DNA of 64,000 nucleotides, taken from positions 62,001 through 126,000 of the forward strand of contig JADKJZ010000002.1 in assembly GCA_016720805.1 (NCBI GenBank), read 5' to 3'. Under the pieces are notes generated by a model, which worked only from the letters and a program-made list of their open reading frames with translations, was not told the origin of the DNA and did no database searches. This stretch comes from Gemmatimonadota bacterium (lineage in GTDB: Bacteria > Gemmatimonadota > Gemmatimonadetes > Gemmatimonadales > GWC2-71-9). Shown in pieces: positions 15,484-23,206 of the stretch (positions within the stretch are counted from its first letter, which is position 1; each line of letters opens with the position of its first letter). The position numbers and the translations under genes are program-made.

Positions 15484-15827
15484 GGAGCACATCCTGTATA
15501 TAAGACCCAGAGACGGACTACGTGCGCGGAGGCCTTGAACGCGACACACGACGATTGAGGCGTCGTGCGAGTGGCACGCTCAATCGGTCTCAAGAGTATT
15601 GGAAGCGACCAGTCGGCCCCATTCGTCAGAGGGATGAATTCGTGACTAGATCGTCGGAGCGTAAGATGGAGTACCTCCCAGCGGGTGTGGGTCGTCGTCG
15701 ATGATCGATATTCGATGATCGATAGATGGCTGAGGAATGAGCGGTGGCGCGGGTCCCCCCTGTCGTTACACCGGGTCCAGGTGCATCCTTCCTCGGTGGT
15801 CCTTCCCGCCCGTTGCAGGAGCCAGTG
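15484..15827. other. Divergent intergenic region with a hairpin and a 13-bp direct repeat
   Basis: There is no gene-like frame in these 344 bases. CACGACG (15547-15553) and CGTCGTG (15561-15567) form a 7-bp stem with a 7-base loop in the leader of the PEP-CTERM gene. TCGATGATCGATA occurs twice, at 15698-15710 and 15712-15724. AGGAG at 15817-15821 is the ribosome site of the plus-strand gene. A TATATA box lies near 15498 on the minus-strand side. Confidence 0.6.
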
Positions 15828-16238
15828 ATGCTCTCTCGCCGAGAATTTGCCCAGCGCGGCGCCATGACGCTTGCCGGACTGCTACTTCCCGCGACCGCGT
15901 ACGCCGCGGGGCACCGGTCGGGGCCGCACCCGACGCCGCGCCCGAAGATCACCGGGGCCAAGGTGCTGACCGCCGAGCAGCTCACGGACACCCCGCACCT
16001 GATCCCGCTCTTCGACTCGGTGCGCGAGCGGCCGGAGATCATGGACGGGATCCGCTGCAACTGCGGCTGCGCCGGACAACCCGGTTTCTACTCGCTCCTC
16101 TCCTGCTACGAAGGCGATGCGATGGCCCGGCTCTGCCCGATCTGCCAGGGTGAGGGGCGGCTCGCTGCCAGACTCCACAAGGAAGGAAAGACCCTCGCCG
16201 AGATTCGCGTTGCCGTGGATGCGCAGTTCGGCGGCTAG
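15828..16238 (+). CDS. PCYCGC-motif exported protein
   Basis: The 136-residue protein carries a twin-arginine-like signal (SRREFAQRGAMTLAGLLLP ending AYAAG). The mature part has the Cys cluster RCNCGCAGQPG, then SCYEGDAMARLCPICQGE, which matches the PCYCGC-motif family (a small exported cysteine-rich family, probably metal-binding). The terminal helix LAARLHKEGKTLAEIRVAVD is also conserved in the family. AGGAG is found 6-11 bases before the ATG. It is followed after 48 bases by the DUF2911 gene. Confidence 0.8.
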   Translation: MLSRREFAQRGAMTLAGLLLPATAYAAGHRSGPHPTPRPKITGAKVLTAEQLTDTPHLIPLFDSVRERPEIMDGIRCNCGCAGQPGFYSLLSCYEGDAMARLCPICQGEGRLAARLHKEGKTLAEIRVAVDAQFGG

Positions 16239-16286
16239 CCACTCTTCCAGGTCGTTCGCCCACCCCCCTACCCAGGACTGCCTGTG

Positions 16287-17171
16287 ATGCGTGCCACCAG
16301 ACGCTCCTTCCTCTTCCTCGCGCTCGCCGCGCTGGCCGCCAGCCCTGCCGCCGCCCAGATCCGCGCCAGCGAGCTGGGCAGCATGTCGCAGGTGATCGAC
16401 GGCACCACGCTGACCGTGACCTATTCCCGGCCGCGCGCACGCGAGCGCAGCCCGATCTTCGGCTCCATGCTCGCGCACTGGGGCGAGGTGTGGACGCCTG
16501 GGGCGAACTGGGCGACGACGCTCGAGACGACCCGGGACATCACCATCAACCAGCGCGCGGTCCCGAAGGGGAAGTACTCGGTGTGGATGGTGCTCAAGGA
16601 ACAGGGCGACTGGACGCTGGTGCTCGATCCCGACTTCAAGCGCTTCCACACGGAGCCGCCCGATTCGACGCCGAAGCAGGTGCGGCTGCCGATCCATGTC
16701 GACCAAGCGCCGTTCATGGACGTGCTGACCTGGTCAATGCCCGAGCTCAGCATCAGCGGCGGCACGCTCGCGATGCAGTGGGGGACGACGCGCGCAAGCA
16801 TGACGGTCGGGGTGAAGCCGACGATGACGTTCACGATGCCGCAGGCGGAGGCCGCGCCGTACCTCGGGCGCTGGGAGTTCGCGTCGAAGAACGGCGGCAG
16901 GCGGCCGCCGACGTCGGTCACCTTCACGTACGAGAACGGCACCCTCAAGGGGCGCTATGAGCCGAACGTCGAGTGGATGGGGACCTTCGCGATGATCCGC
17001 GTGGCGCCGGACGTCTTCGTACCGGGGCTGTATGACGGGAAGGGACAGATCTACGACGTGCTGCGACCCGACATGGTCTACACCTTCAAGCGAGTCAACG
17101 GGAAGCCGGTGTCGTTCGAGGAACGCTACGAGGACGACTCGCTCGGCGGGACGGGAACGAGAAAGCCCTAG
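16287..17171 (+). CDS. DUF2911 domain exported protein
   Basis: The 294-residue protein starts with a basic, hydrophobic signal (RSFLFLALAALAASPAAAQ). The DUF2911 core is recognisable: LTVTYSRPRARERSPIFG, WGEVWTPGANWATTLETTRD, and VPKGKYSVWMVLKEQGDWTLV. A C-terminal extension of about 90 residues contains VTFTYENGTLKGRYEP and looks like a beta-rich add-on domain. Function is unknown; members are common in Bacteroidota and Gemmatimonadota. The ATG at 16287 follows AGGA by 9 bases; a GTG one codon earlier is possible. Confidence 0.85.
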   Translation: MRATRRSFLFLALAALAASPAAAQIRASELGSMSQVIDGTTLTVTYSRPRARERSPIFGSMLAHWGEVWTPGANWATTLETTRDITINQRAVPKGKYSVWMVLKEQGDWTLVLDPDFKRFHTEPPDSTPKQVRLPIHVDQAPFMDVLTWSMPELSISGGTLAMQWGTTRASMTVGVKPTMTFTMPQAEAAPYLGRWEFASKNGGRRPPTSVTFTYENGTLKGRYEPNVEWMGTFAMIRVAPDVFVPGLYDGKGQIYDVLRPDMVYTFKRVNGKPVSFEERYEDDSLGGTGTRKP

Positions 17172-17186
17172 CTCGCGTTCCCGGAC

Positions 17187-17678
17187 TCAGAGCGTCTTGG
17201 CATAGAAGCTTCCGCATCGCGTATGGCCGGTGTTGCCCATCGGCCCTGCCAGCGGCGTGTACTGCATCCGCTGGTACAATTTTGCCGCCTCGACCATGCT
17301 CCCGAGCGTTTCGAGGTAGACCACGCGGTAGCCGCGATTCCGCGCTGCCTCCTCGAGTGTCGTCATCAGTTCCCGCCCGAGGCCGAGCCCGCGCGCCTCG
17401 GGGAGGAAATACATCTTCTTGAGCTCACAGGTGTCGGCCTCGGCCTCGGCGAGCGGCGCGATGCCGCCGCAGCCGATGACGCGCCCCGCCCCATCGTCCA
17501 CCACCAGCAACAGCGACTGCGGAGTGTCGTACGTCTGGTGCATCTCGTCGACCTCGGCATCTTCGATCGAGAAGCCGGGGCCGACCGCGCCGTACGACGT
17601 CATCACGGTGCGAATGATCGCCGCGATGGCAGGGTTGTCATCGGAGTGACTGGGGCGGAGGTACGGCTTGGGGGGCAT
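17187..17678 (-). CDS. GNAT family N-acetyltransferase
   Basis: The 163-residue protein has the GNAT core: VIGCGGIAPL (strand 4), CELKKMYFLPEARGLGLGRELM with the acetyl-CoA-binding Arg/Gly loop, and YLETLGSMVEAAKLYQRMQY near the end. It transfers an acetyl group from acetyl-CoA to an unknown amine. Its closest-looking relatives are the YjaB/ElaA-type small GNATs with the CELKKMYF motif. It is convergent with DUF2911, separated by 15 bases. Confidence 0.85.
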   Translation of the reverse strand: MPPKPYLRPSHSDDNPAIAAIIRTVMTSYGAVGPGFSIEDAEVDEMHQTYDTPQSLLLVVDDGAGRVIGCGGIAPLAEAEADTCELKKMYFLPEARGLGLGRELMTTLEEAARNRGYRVVYLETLGSMVEAAKLYQRMQYTPLAGPMGNTGHTRCGSFYAKTL

Positions 17679-17766
17679 GACGGCTCCACGAGGCAGCTGG
17701 TCGCATGACGCAATGAAACTATATCACGTCATGGACCCAGGGGCGACCCCCTCGTCCCACGACTCG

Positions 17767-19407
17767 TCAGCGGAGCAATGCGACCAGCAATTGGGCCAGC
17801 ACAATCTTCGTGATCATCGCGACCGGATAGACAGTTGCGTAGCCGATGTGCGGAATGTCATTTCCGGTCTGTTCAGTCGCAAAACTGAGCACTGCCGGCG
17901 AGGTCTGCAGTCCACCGAGTGTTCCGATGAGCAGCGACATCGGCATCTTGAGCAGTCGATGCCCCACCCACAGCGTCAACAACGCCGTCGTGCACGTGAC
18001 GACTGCGCCGGAGGCAAGCAGCAGCACGCCGCCGCGACTGAGCAACGTGGACAGGAACGCATCGCCGGCGCGGGTTCCGACCCCGGCCAGAAAGAGCACG
18101 AGCCCGAGCTGGCGCAGGGTCAGGTTGGCACTGTACGGAAGATTCCAGAGCAAGGGACCGCTGCGATCGACCTTGCTCAGCACCAGCGCCACCAAGAGCG
18201 GCCCGCCGGCGAGCCCGAGCCGGAAGTGGCCGCCACCCGGGAGAGGCACCGGCAGCATCCCGAGCAGGAGTCCGAGGACGATGCCGAGCGAGAAGGTGAG
18301 GATGTCGATCTCGCTCAGGTGGCGATACGAATCGCCGAAGAAGGCGCTCACGTCGGCAACCCGCTCCCGTGGCGCGACAAAACGGACGCGATCGCCAGGC
18401 TGGAGCAGGATGTCGTCGCTGGCGAGAAAGTCGAGGTCGCCGCGCCGAACCCGAGTCACCACCGCGCCGAAGCGCTGCTCCAGGTCGAGATCTCCCAACC
18501 GGCGGGCGAGGACTAGCGGGTTGGAGACAAAGACGCGACGGTTGTCGAGCAGCCGACGATCGAACTCGAGTGGCGCTTCCACGGCGAACCCGAGATGTGC
18601 CGTCACACGGTCGACATCCCCGAGCGAACCAATCACACTCACCATGTCGCCGTCGCCGAGGGTGGTGGCCACACCCACCAGGGTGACCTCGTGGCCGCAC
18701 AGTACCCGCACGAAGCGGAGGTGCCAGTCCCGACGAGTCATCAACTCGGCGATGGCCACCCGCGTCCCCTCGGGCCGGACGACACGGATGGTGCGATTGA
18801 GGAGCGGCACCGTGGTGGCCCCCAGGTCGCGCAGCTCCACCGCTTCGCGCGGGTAGTCGACGTTCCAGAGCCGCTGAGCCACGGAGATCGCGGTCATCAC
18901 GCCGAGGACACCGACGGGATAGGCGATCGAATAGCCGACGACGGGGTCGTCGAGCACTCCGGAATCAAGGGTGACGGGCGCCGAGTGACTGAGCAACTCG
19001 AGGACGCCGGCCAGGGCGGGGGTGTTGGTCAGCGCCCCGGTGAAGAGGCCGGCGGTCTGCGCCGCGCCGAGGCCGAGCAGACGATGGAGGAGAACGGCAA
19101 GGGCGGCCCCGACGAGGAGCATCGACACGACGAAGACGTTGTCGCGGAGCCCGCGGCGACGCAGTGCGTCGAAGAAGGCGGGGCCGCTGCCGAGCCCGAC
19201 CGTGTAGACGAAGAGCACCAGCCCGAGCTGATAGACGATCTCGGGCAGCTTCAGTGCCGGGTCGACGGCGCCGAACGCCAGCCCGACGAAGAGGACTGCC
19301 GCGATACCCAGGCGGCTCTGGCCGACGCGCAGTCGCCCCAGCGGAAAACCGATCGCGGCGACCGCAAATAGGAGGAGCAACGGACTCGCCTGCAGCAGCG
19401 TGATCAC
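17767..19407 (-). CDS. AspT/YidE/YbjL-type antiporter with two RCK_C (TrkA_C) domains
   Basis: The 546-residue protein has about five N-terminal membrane helices (start LLQASPLLLLFAVAAIGF; GLVLFVYTVGLGSGPAFF), a cytoplasmic insert with two TrkA_C-like domains (about residues 200-360, including VTLVGVATTLGDGDMVSVIG and DDILLQPGDRVRFVAP), and about five C-terminal helices with GGLQTSPAVLSFATEQTGND. This is the aspartate:alanine exchanger layout. The substrate is unknown; it may be an organic anion. It starts at GTG 19407 with no clear ribosome site. It lies downstream of the two M55 peptidase genes on the same strand (47-base gap). Confidence 0.85.
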   Translation of the reverse strand: MITLLQASPLLLLFAVAAIGFPLGRLRVGQSRLGIAAVLFVGLAFGAVDPALKLPEIVYQLGLVLFVYTVGLGSGPAFFDALRRRGLRDNVFVVSMLLVGAALAVLLHRLLGLGAAQTAGLFTGALTNTPALAGVLELLSHSAPVTLDSGVLDDPVVGYSIAYPVGVLGVMTAISVAQRLWNVDYPREAVELRDLGATTVPLLNRTIRVVRPEGTRVAIAELMTRRDWHLRFVRVLCGHEVTLVGVATTLGDGDMVSVIGSLGDVDRVTAHLGFAVEAPLEFDRRLLDNRRVFVSNPLVLARRLGDLDLEQRFGAVVTRVRRGDLDFLASDDILLQPGDRVRFVAPRERVADVSAFFGDSYRHLSEIDILTFSLGIVLGLLLGMLPVPLPGGGHFRLGLAGGPLLVALVLSKVDRSGPLLWNLPYSANLTLRQLGLVLFLAGVGTRAGDAFLSTLLSRGGVLLLASGAVVTCTTALLTLWVGHRLLKMPMSLLIGTLGGLQTSPAVLSFATEQTGNDIPHIGYATVYPVAMITKIVLAQLLVALLR

Positions 19408-19453
19408 AGTGTCGCAAGATACCTGTGTCGTGCGCTGCAGGTCGCCGACGAGC

Positions 19454-20479
19454 TCAGGGCTTCAGCACCGTCCACTCGATCTCGTTGAGCAGCGTGCCGA
19501 TCCGCTCCGCCGAGGGCGTCACGATCGTGAAGCAGCCGGGGCCACCATCGGCCACCATGCCATCGAACTTGCCCACGGTGGTGCGGACCCACTCGTCATT
19601 GGCGTACTGCCGGCGAAGGCAGAGGTGGACACGGTAGGGCTTCTCGAACACGAGAGGCTTCAACTGGCCCGCACGGGTGCGTCGCACGGCACGCTCGGCC
19701 GCGACCCGCAACATCTGGTGGACACGCGCGGGCGACTGGTTGATCGCCGCCGAGCCCGAGACCGCGGTCTTGACGATCACCGTCTCGATCGGCCCGAGCA
19801 TCGCCTTCGTCTCCTCGGCGAGGACGTCGTCGCCGGCGGTGAGGACGAACGGCACCCCCATCTCGCCGCCGATGAACGCGGCGATCCCCGACTCATTCAG
19901 CACCTTGCCGTTCACCAGGAAGGAGTCGAGCGCGAACGAATGGGAGATCACCCCCGGCGATCCGGCGTTCGCATGCGCGCCGACCATCATCACGGCATCG
20001 ACCATCGGGTTGATCCCGGTCGACATCACGATCGGCTTGGGATAGCCGCGGATCAGGATCGCCTCGGGGTCGAGCTTGTCGACCAGGACATTGCGGAACA
20101 GCGTCCCGCCGTGGCCGTCGTTGACGATGAACTGCGTGGCGCCGCCGGCGCGGGCTCCGGCGATCACCGCGTTGATCTCGTCCGTCAATTCCTCGCGGAA
20201 GCGCTCGTGCTGCGCGGTGCCGCCGCGGTACTCGGGGCGCATCTCGGTGGCGTTGCGCACCACGGCGGCGAGCCCTTCCATGTCGCCGATGATGTAGACC
20301 GTGAAGCCGCCGCGCTGCATGTCGAGCTCGAGCTTGCGGCGGGCTTCCTGGTACTCGAGCACGCCGTGGTGCGCCGACGGCGGCGAAGTGTCGCGTGGGG
20401 CGGCGACGGGGCGCGCGGCCTGAGCCCCGGCGGCGATCGGCGCGAGCAGGACGGCCGCGAGGAGGCGTCGGCGGCTCAC
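19454..20479 (-). CDS. M55 family D-aminopeptidase-like exported peptidase (copy 2)
   Basis: The 341-residue protein has an N-terminal signal (RRRLLAAVLLAPIAAGAQA). Zinc-ligand motifs of M55 (DppA-type) are intact: IGDMEGL near the start, VNDGHGG, MMVGAHANAG, and FIGGEMGVPFVLTAGDD. M55 enzymes cleave D-Ala peptides as ring-shaped decamers. Export is unusual for the DppA type but common in this phylum. The GTG start overlaps the stop of the upstream paralogue by four bases (GTGA), so they are translated together and probably are an old tandem duplication. Confidence 0.85.
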   Translation of the reverse strand: MSRRRLLAAVLLAPIAAGAQAARPVAAPRDTSPPSAHHGVLEYQEARRKLELDMQRGGFTVYIIGDMEGLAAVVRNATEMRPEYRGGTAQHERFREELTDEINAVIAGARAGGATQFIVNDGHGGTLFRNVLVDKLDPEAILIRGYPKPIVMSTGINPMVDAVMMVGAHANAGSPGVISHSFALDSFLVNGKVLNESGIAAFIGGEMGVPFVLTAGDDVLAEETKAMLGPIETVIVKTAVSGSAAINQSPARVHQMLRVAAERAVRRTRAGQLKPLVFEKPYRVHLCLRRQYANDEWVRTTVGKFDGMVADGGPGCFTIVTPSAERIGTLLNEIEWTVLKP

Positions 20480-21474
20480 CGGAGCACCACCCCTTCGATG
20501 GCGTCGAGGAGATAGCCCATCTCCCGCGCGCTGTTGGTCACCAGTCGGAAGCTGCGCGGCCCCAGCTGCTCCAGCTTGAATTCGCGCAGCGCCTTCACCC
20601 CGGCCACCACGCTGTCGGGGTACGAGGTGCGGAGCGTGAAGTCGACCGTATACGGCTTCGACATCGTGAACGGCTTGATCCCTCCCGCCCGCTCTTTGCG
20701 CACCGCCTCGGCGGCACCGGCCTTGAGCATCGCCCGGACCTTGGTCGGCGAATAGGTGATGGCTGCCGAATGGCCGATCGCCCGCTTGGTGACGATCCCG
20801 ACGAACTCCTTGCCGAGGATCTGGCGCGTCTCGTCGATCAGGGCGTCGTCGCCGCTCACCAGCGACACCGAGACGCCCATCTCGCCGGCGATCAAGGCGT
20901 TGATGCCCACTTCGTTGAGCCTGGTGCCGTTGATGGTGAACGCGTCGAACGCGAAGTTGTGCGCCATCACGCCACCGCTCCCCGGGGCGCCGTGCGCGCC
21001 GGTGAACATGATCGTGCCGAACGTCGAATCGAGGCCGGTGATCATCACCAGCGGCTTCGGGAAGCCGCGCACCAGCATCGCGCCGCTGTCGAGGTCGAAG
21101 GGGATGATGTTGGCGAAGAGGTTGCCGCCATGGCCCTCGTTGACCACGAAGGAGCGACCGCCCGCGGCCCGTGCCCCGGCGATGGTGGCGTTCACTTCCT
21201 TGGTCAGCAGCGAGCGGAAGCGATCCCAGTAGTCCGGGCTCGAGCGGCCGGCGTAGGCGGGCGTCTCGTTGCCGGCCAGCACTTCGCGGGAATCCACCGT
21301 GCTCCCCATCCCCTCCATGTCGGGGACGATGAAGACCCGGAATCCCGCCTCATGCGGCGCACGCTTGGCCCGGAAGAGGTTGAGGCGCGCAATCTGCGCG
21401 TCGGTCTGCGCAACGAGCGGCGCGGCAGCGCCGGCCGAAAACAGTGAAACGAGGAAGAGGGCTCGGAGTCGCAT
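20476..21474 (-). CDS. M55 family D-aminopeptidase-like exported peptidase (copy 1)
   Basis: The 332-residue paralogue begins with a Sec signal (RALFLVSLFSAGAAAPLVAQ). Metal motifs are VPDMEGMG, VNEGHGG (Asp of the partner replaced by Glu), FTGAHGAPGSGG, and IAGEMGVSVSLVSGDD. It shares order, length and most motif positions with the next gene. I placed the start at ATG 21474, because a longer frame would read into the intergenic 7-base repeat and give a meaningless N-terminus. The two products may form a mixed ring or differ in D-peptide preference. Confidence 0.85.
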   Translation of the reverse strand: MRLRALFLVSLFSAGAAAPLVAQTDAQIARLNLFRAKRAPHEAGFRVFIVPDMEGMGSTVDSREVLAGNETPAYAGRSSPDYWDRFRSLLTKEVNATIAGARAAGGRSFVVNEGHGGNLFANIIPFDLDSGAMLVRGFPKPLVMITGLDSTFGTIMFTGAHGAPGSGGVMAHNFAFDAFTINGTRLNEVGINALIAGEMGVSVSLVSGDDALIDETRQILGKEFVGIVTKRAIGHSAAITYSPTKVRAMLKAGAAEAVRKERAGGIKPFTMSKPYTVDFTLRTSYPDSVVAGVKALREFKLEQLGPRSFRLVTNSAREMGYLLDAIEGVVLR

Positions 21475-21535
21475 CGGGGGCTCGGGAGGTGAAAGGCGAA
21501 CGGCGATCAGCGAACGGCGAACAGCATGTGACAGT

Positions 21536-21621
21536 CCATCATCCATCATCCATCATCCATCATCCATCATCCATCATCCATCATCCATCATCCATCATCC
21601 ATCATCCATCATCCATCATCC
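21536..21621. repeat. (CCATCAT)12 tandem repeat, locus 3
   Basis: Twelve perfect copies of the 7-base unit run from 21536 to 21619. The stretch before it (21487-21525) contains the phrase GCGAACGGCGA followed by TCAGCGAACGGCGAACAGC, as at 5.76 kb. Read on the minus strand, the tract ends in GGACTGT, as at locus 1. Its first minus-strand TGA is the stop codon of the aldehyde dehydrogenase gene. Confidence 0.95.
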
Positions 21622-23040
21622 CAGAATCAGCAGTCGCTTCTCCGTCATCTCCTCGATCGCGTAGCGCACGCCTTCGCGACCGGTGCCCGATTGCTTGACG
21701 CCACCGTAGGGGAGGTGGTCGACGCGAAAGCCGGAGATGTCGTTGACCACCACGCCGCCGACCTCGAGTCGTTCAAAGGCGCGCAGGATCCGGTGGATGT
21801 CGTTGGTGAAGAGGCCGGCCTGCAGGCCATAGGGCGAATCGTTGGCGATGTCGAGCGCCGCATCAAAGTCCTCGAAGCGGCGGACGGTGGTGACCGGCGC
21901 GAAGATTTCGGCGCAGTTGACCTGCATCGCACTGGTCGTGTCGAGCAGGACGGTCGGGCGCATCAACGCGCCGGTCCGGGTGCCACCCACGGCCAAGCGT
22001 GCCCCCGCTGCGACCGCGTCCGCCACCCATGCTTCGGCACGGACCGCACTGGCCTCGTCGATCATCGGGCCGACATCCGTCGCCTCGTCGAGGGGATCGC
22101 CGCACCGCAATGCAGCCACCGCGTCGGTGAAGGCCGAGACAAAGGCGTCGTACACATCGCCATGCACCAGGATCCGCTGCGTCGAGATGCACGACTGGCC
22201 GGCGTAGCTGTAGCCGCCCACCACGCATCGACGCACGGCGTGGGCAATGTCGGCGTCGCGTTCGACGATCACCGCCGCGTTGCCTCCCAGTTCCAGCACC
22301 ACCCGGGTCATCGGCGCGCGGGCGCGAATCATCCAGCCGACTCGCGCCGAGCCGGTAAAGGAGATCAGCCGGATGCGCGGGTCGTCGAGGAGCGGGGCGG
22401 CATCCTCGTTGGTGGAGGGGAGGACCGAGAGCGCCCCCGCCGGGTAGCCGGCGCCGGCGATGATCTCGGCGAGCAGCAGCGTCGAGAGCGGGTCCTGCGG
22501 CGGCGGCTTGAGCACCATGGTCGCGCCGCAGGCGATCATCGGCGCCAGCTTGTGGGCCGCGAGCAGCACCGGAAAGTTGAACGGGGTGATCGCACTGATG
22601 GGCGCGAGGGGAAAGCGCCGGGTGATGGCGAGGCGATGTTCACCGTGCGGCATCAGGTCGGTCGGGATCACCTCACCACCGATGCGGGTCGCCTCCTCGG
22701 CACCCTGTCGGAAGACGAAGATGGCGCGGTCCAGCTCCAGCCGGGCAGCGGTGACCGGCTTCCCCGCCTCGGACGCGAGCAGTCGGGCGACCTCCTCCCG
22801 CCGCAGTTGCAGCGCGTCGGCGATCCGTTCCAGCACCGCCGCCCTGGCGTGCGACGGCATCGCCGCTGCCTCGGGCGCGGTGCGGACTGCTGCGTCGAGC
22901 GCCGCTTCGACATCGGCGCGTGTTGCCACCGCCGCGCGCCCGACGACCGCCCCGTCGTGGGGGCTCCGGATCGTCCAGGTCGCGTCGCCATGTCGCAGCT
23001 CGCCGGCGAGCAGAAAGGGAAAGGGGCTACCTACGGTCAC
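21616..23040 (-). CDS. NAD(P)-dependent aldehyde dehydrogenase family protein
   Basis: The 474-residue protein is a complete ALDH. Seen are ITPFNFPVLLAAHKLAP, the cofactor loop FTGSARVG, the general-base region VVLELGGNAAVIV, the catalytic cysteine in YAGQSCISTQRILV, the EIFAPVTTVRRF region, and the end motif LPYGGVKQSGTGREGVRYAI. Length and motifs fit lactaldehyde/glyceraldehyde-type ALDHs. The start is GTG 23040; no ribosome site is obvious. The TGA stop at 21616 is formed by the tandem repeat, so the repeat abuts the last sense codon. Confidence 0.9.
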   Translation of the reverse strand: MTVGSPFPFLLAGELRHGDATWTIRSPHDGAVVGRAAVATRADVEAALDAAVRTAPEAAAMPSHARAAVLERIADALQLRREEVARLLASEAGKPVTAARLELDRAIFVFRQGAEEATRIGGEVIPTDLMPHGEHRLAITRRFPLAPISAITPFNFPVLLAAHKLAPMIACGATMVLKPPPQDPLSTLLLAEIIAGAGYPAGALSVLPSTNEDAAPLLDDPRIRLISFTGSARVGWMIRARAPMTRVVLELGGNAAVIVERDADIAHAVRRCVVGGYSYAGQSCISTQRILVHGDVYDAFVSAFTDAVAALRCGDPLDEATDVGPMIDEASAVRAEAWVADAVAAGARLAVGGTRTGALMRPTVLLDTTSAMQVNCAEIFAPVTTVRRFEDFDAALDIANDSPYGLQAGLFTNDIHRILRAFERLEVGGVVVNDISGFRVDHLPYGGVKQSGTGREGVRYAIEEMTEKRLLILG

Positions 23041-23206
23041 GGGAGGCCGTCGCGGGGTTCGGGAATCGACATCGAGGGAGTCACCCGGCGCCTGGCGGGT
23101 TGCAGGACGATACGACCGCAGGCGCCACCGCGCCAGTTGTCGTCTGGCCGTATCACGGATTCGATCGCCCTTGCGGTGCGGCCCACGCGGCATGCACTCT
23201 TTCCCG

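Noticed and set aside
5785..21621. Heptamer arrays as a CRISPR array
   Set aside because: There are no unique spacers, the unit is only 7 bases and no cas gene is present.
22460..23206. In-frame 5' extension of the six-hairpin glycosidase gene to more than 1100 residues
   Set aside because: The extension is antisense to the aldehyde dehydrogenase gene, has Ser/Arg-rich composition, and a proper signal peptide begins at 23207.
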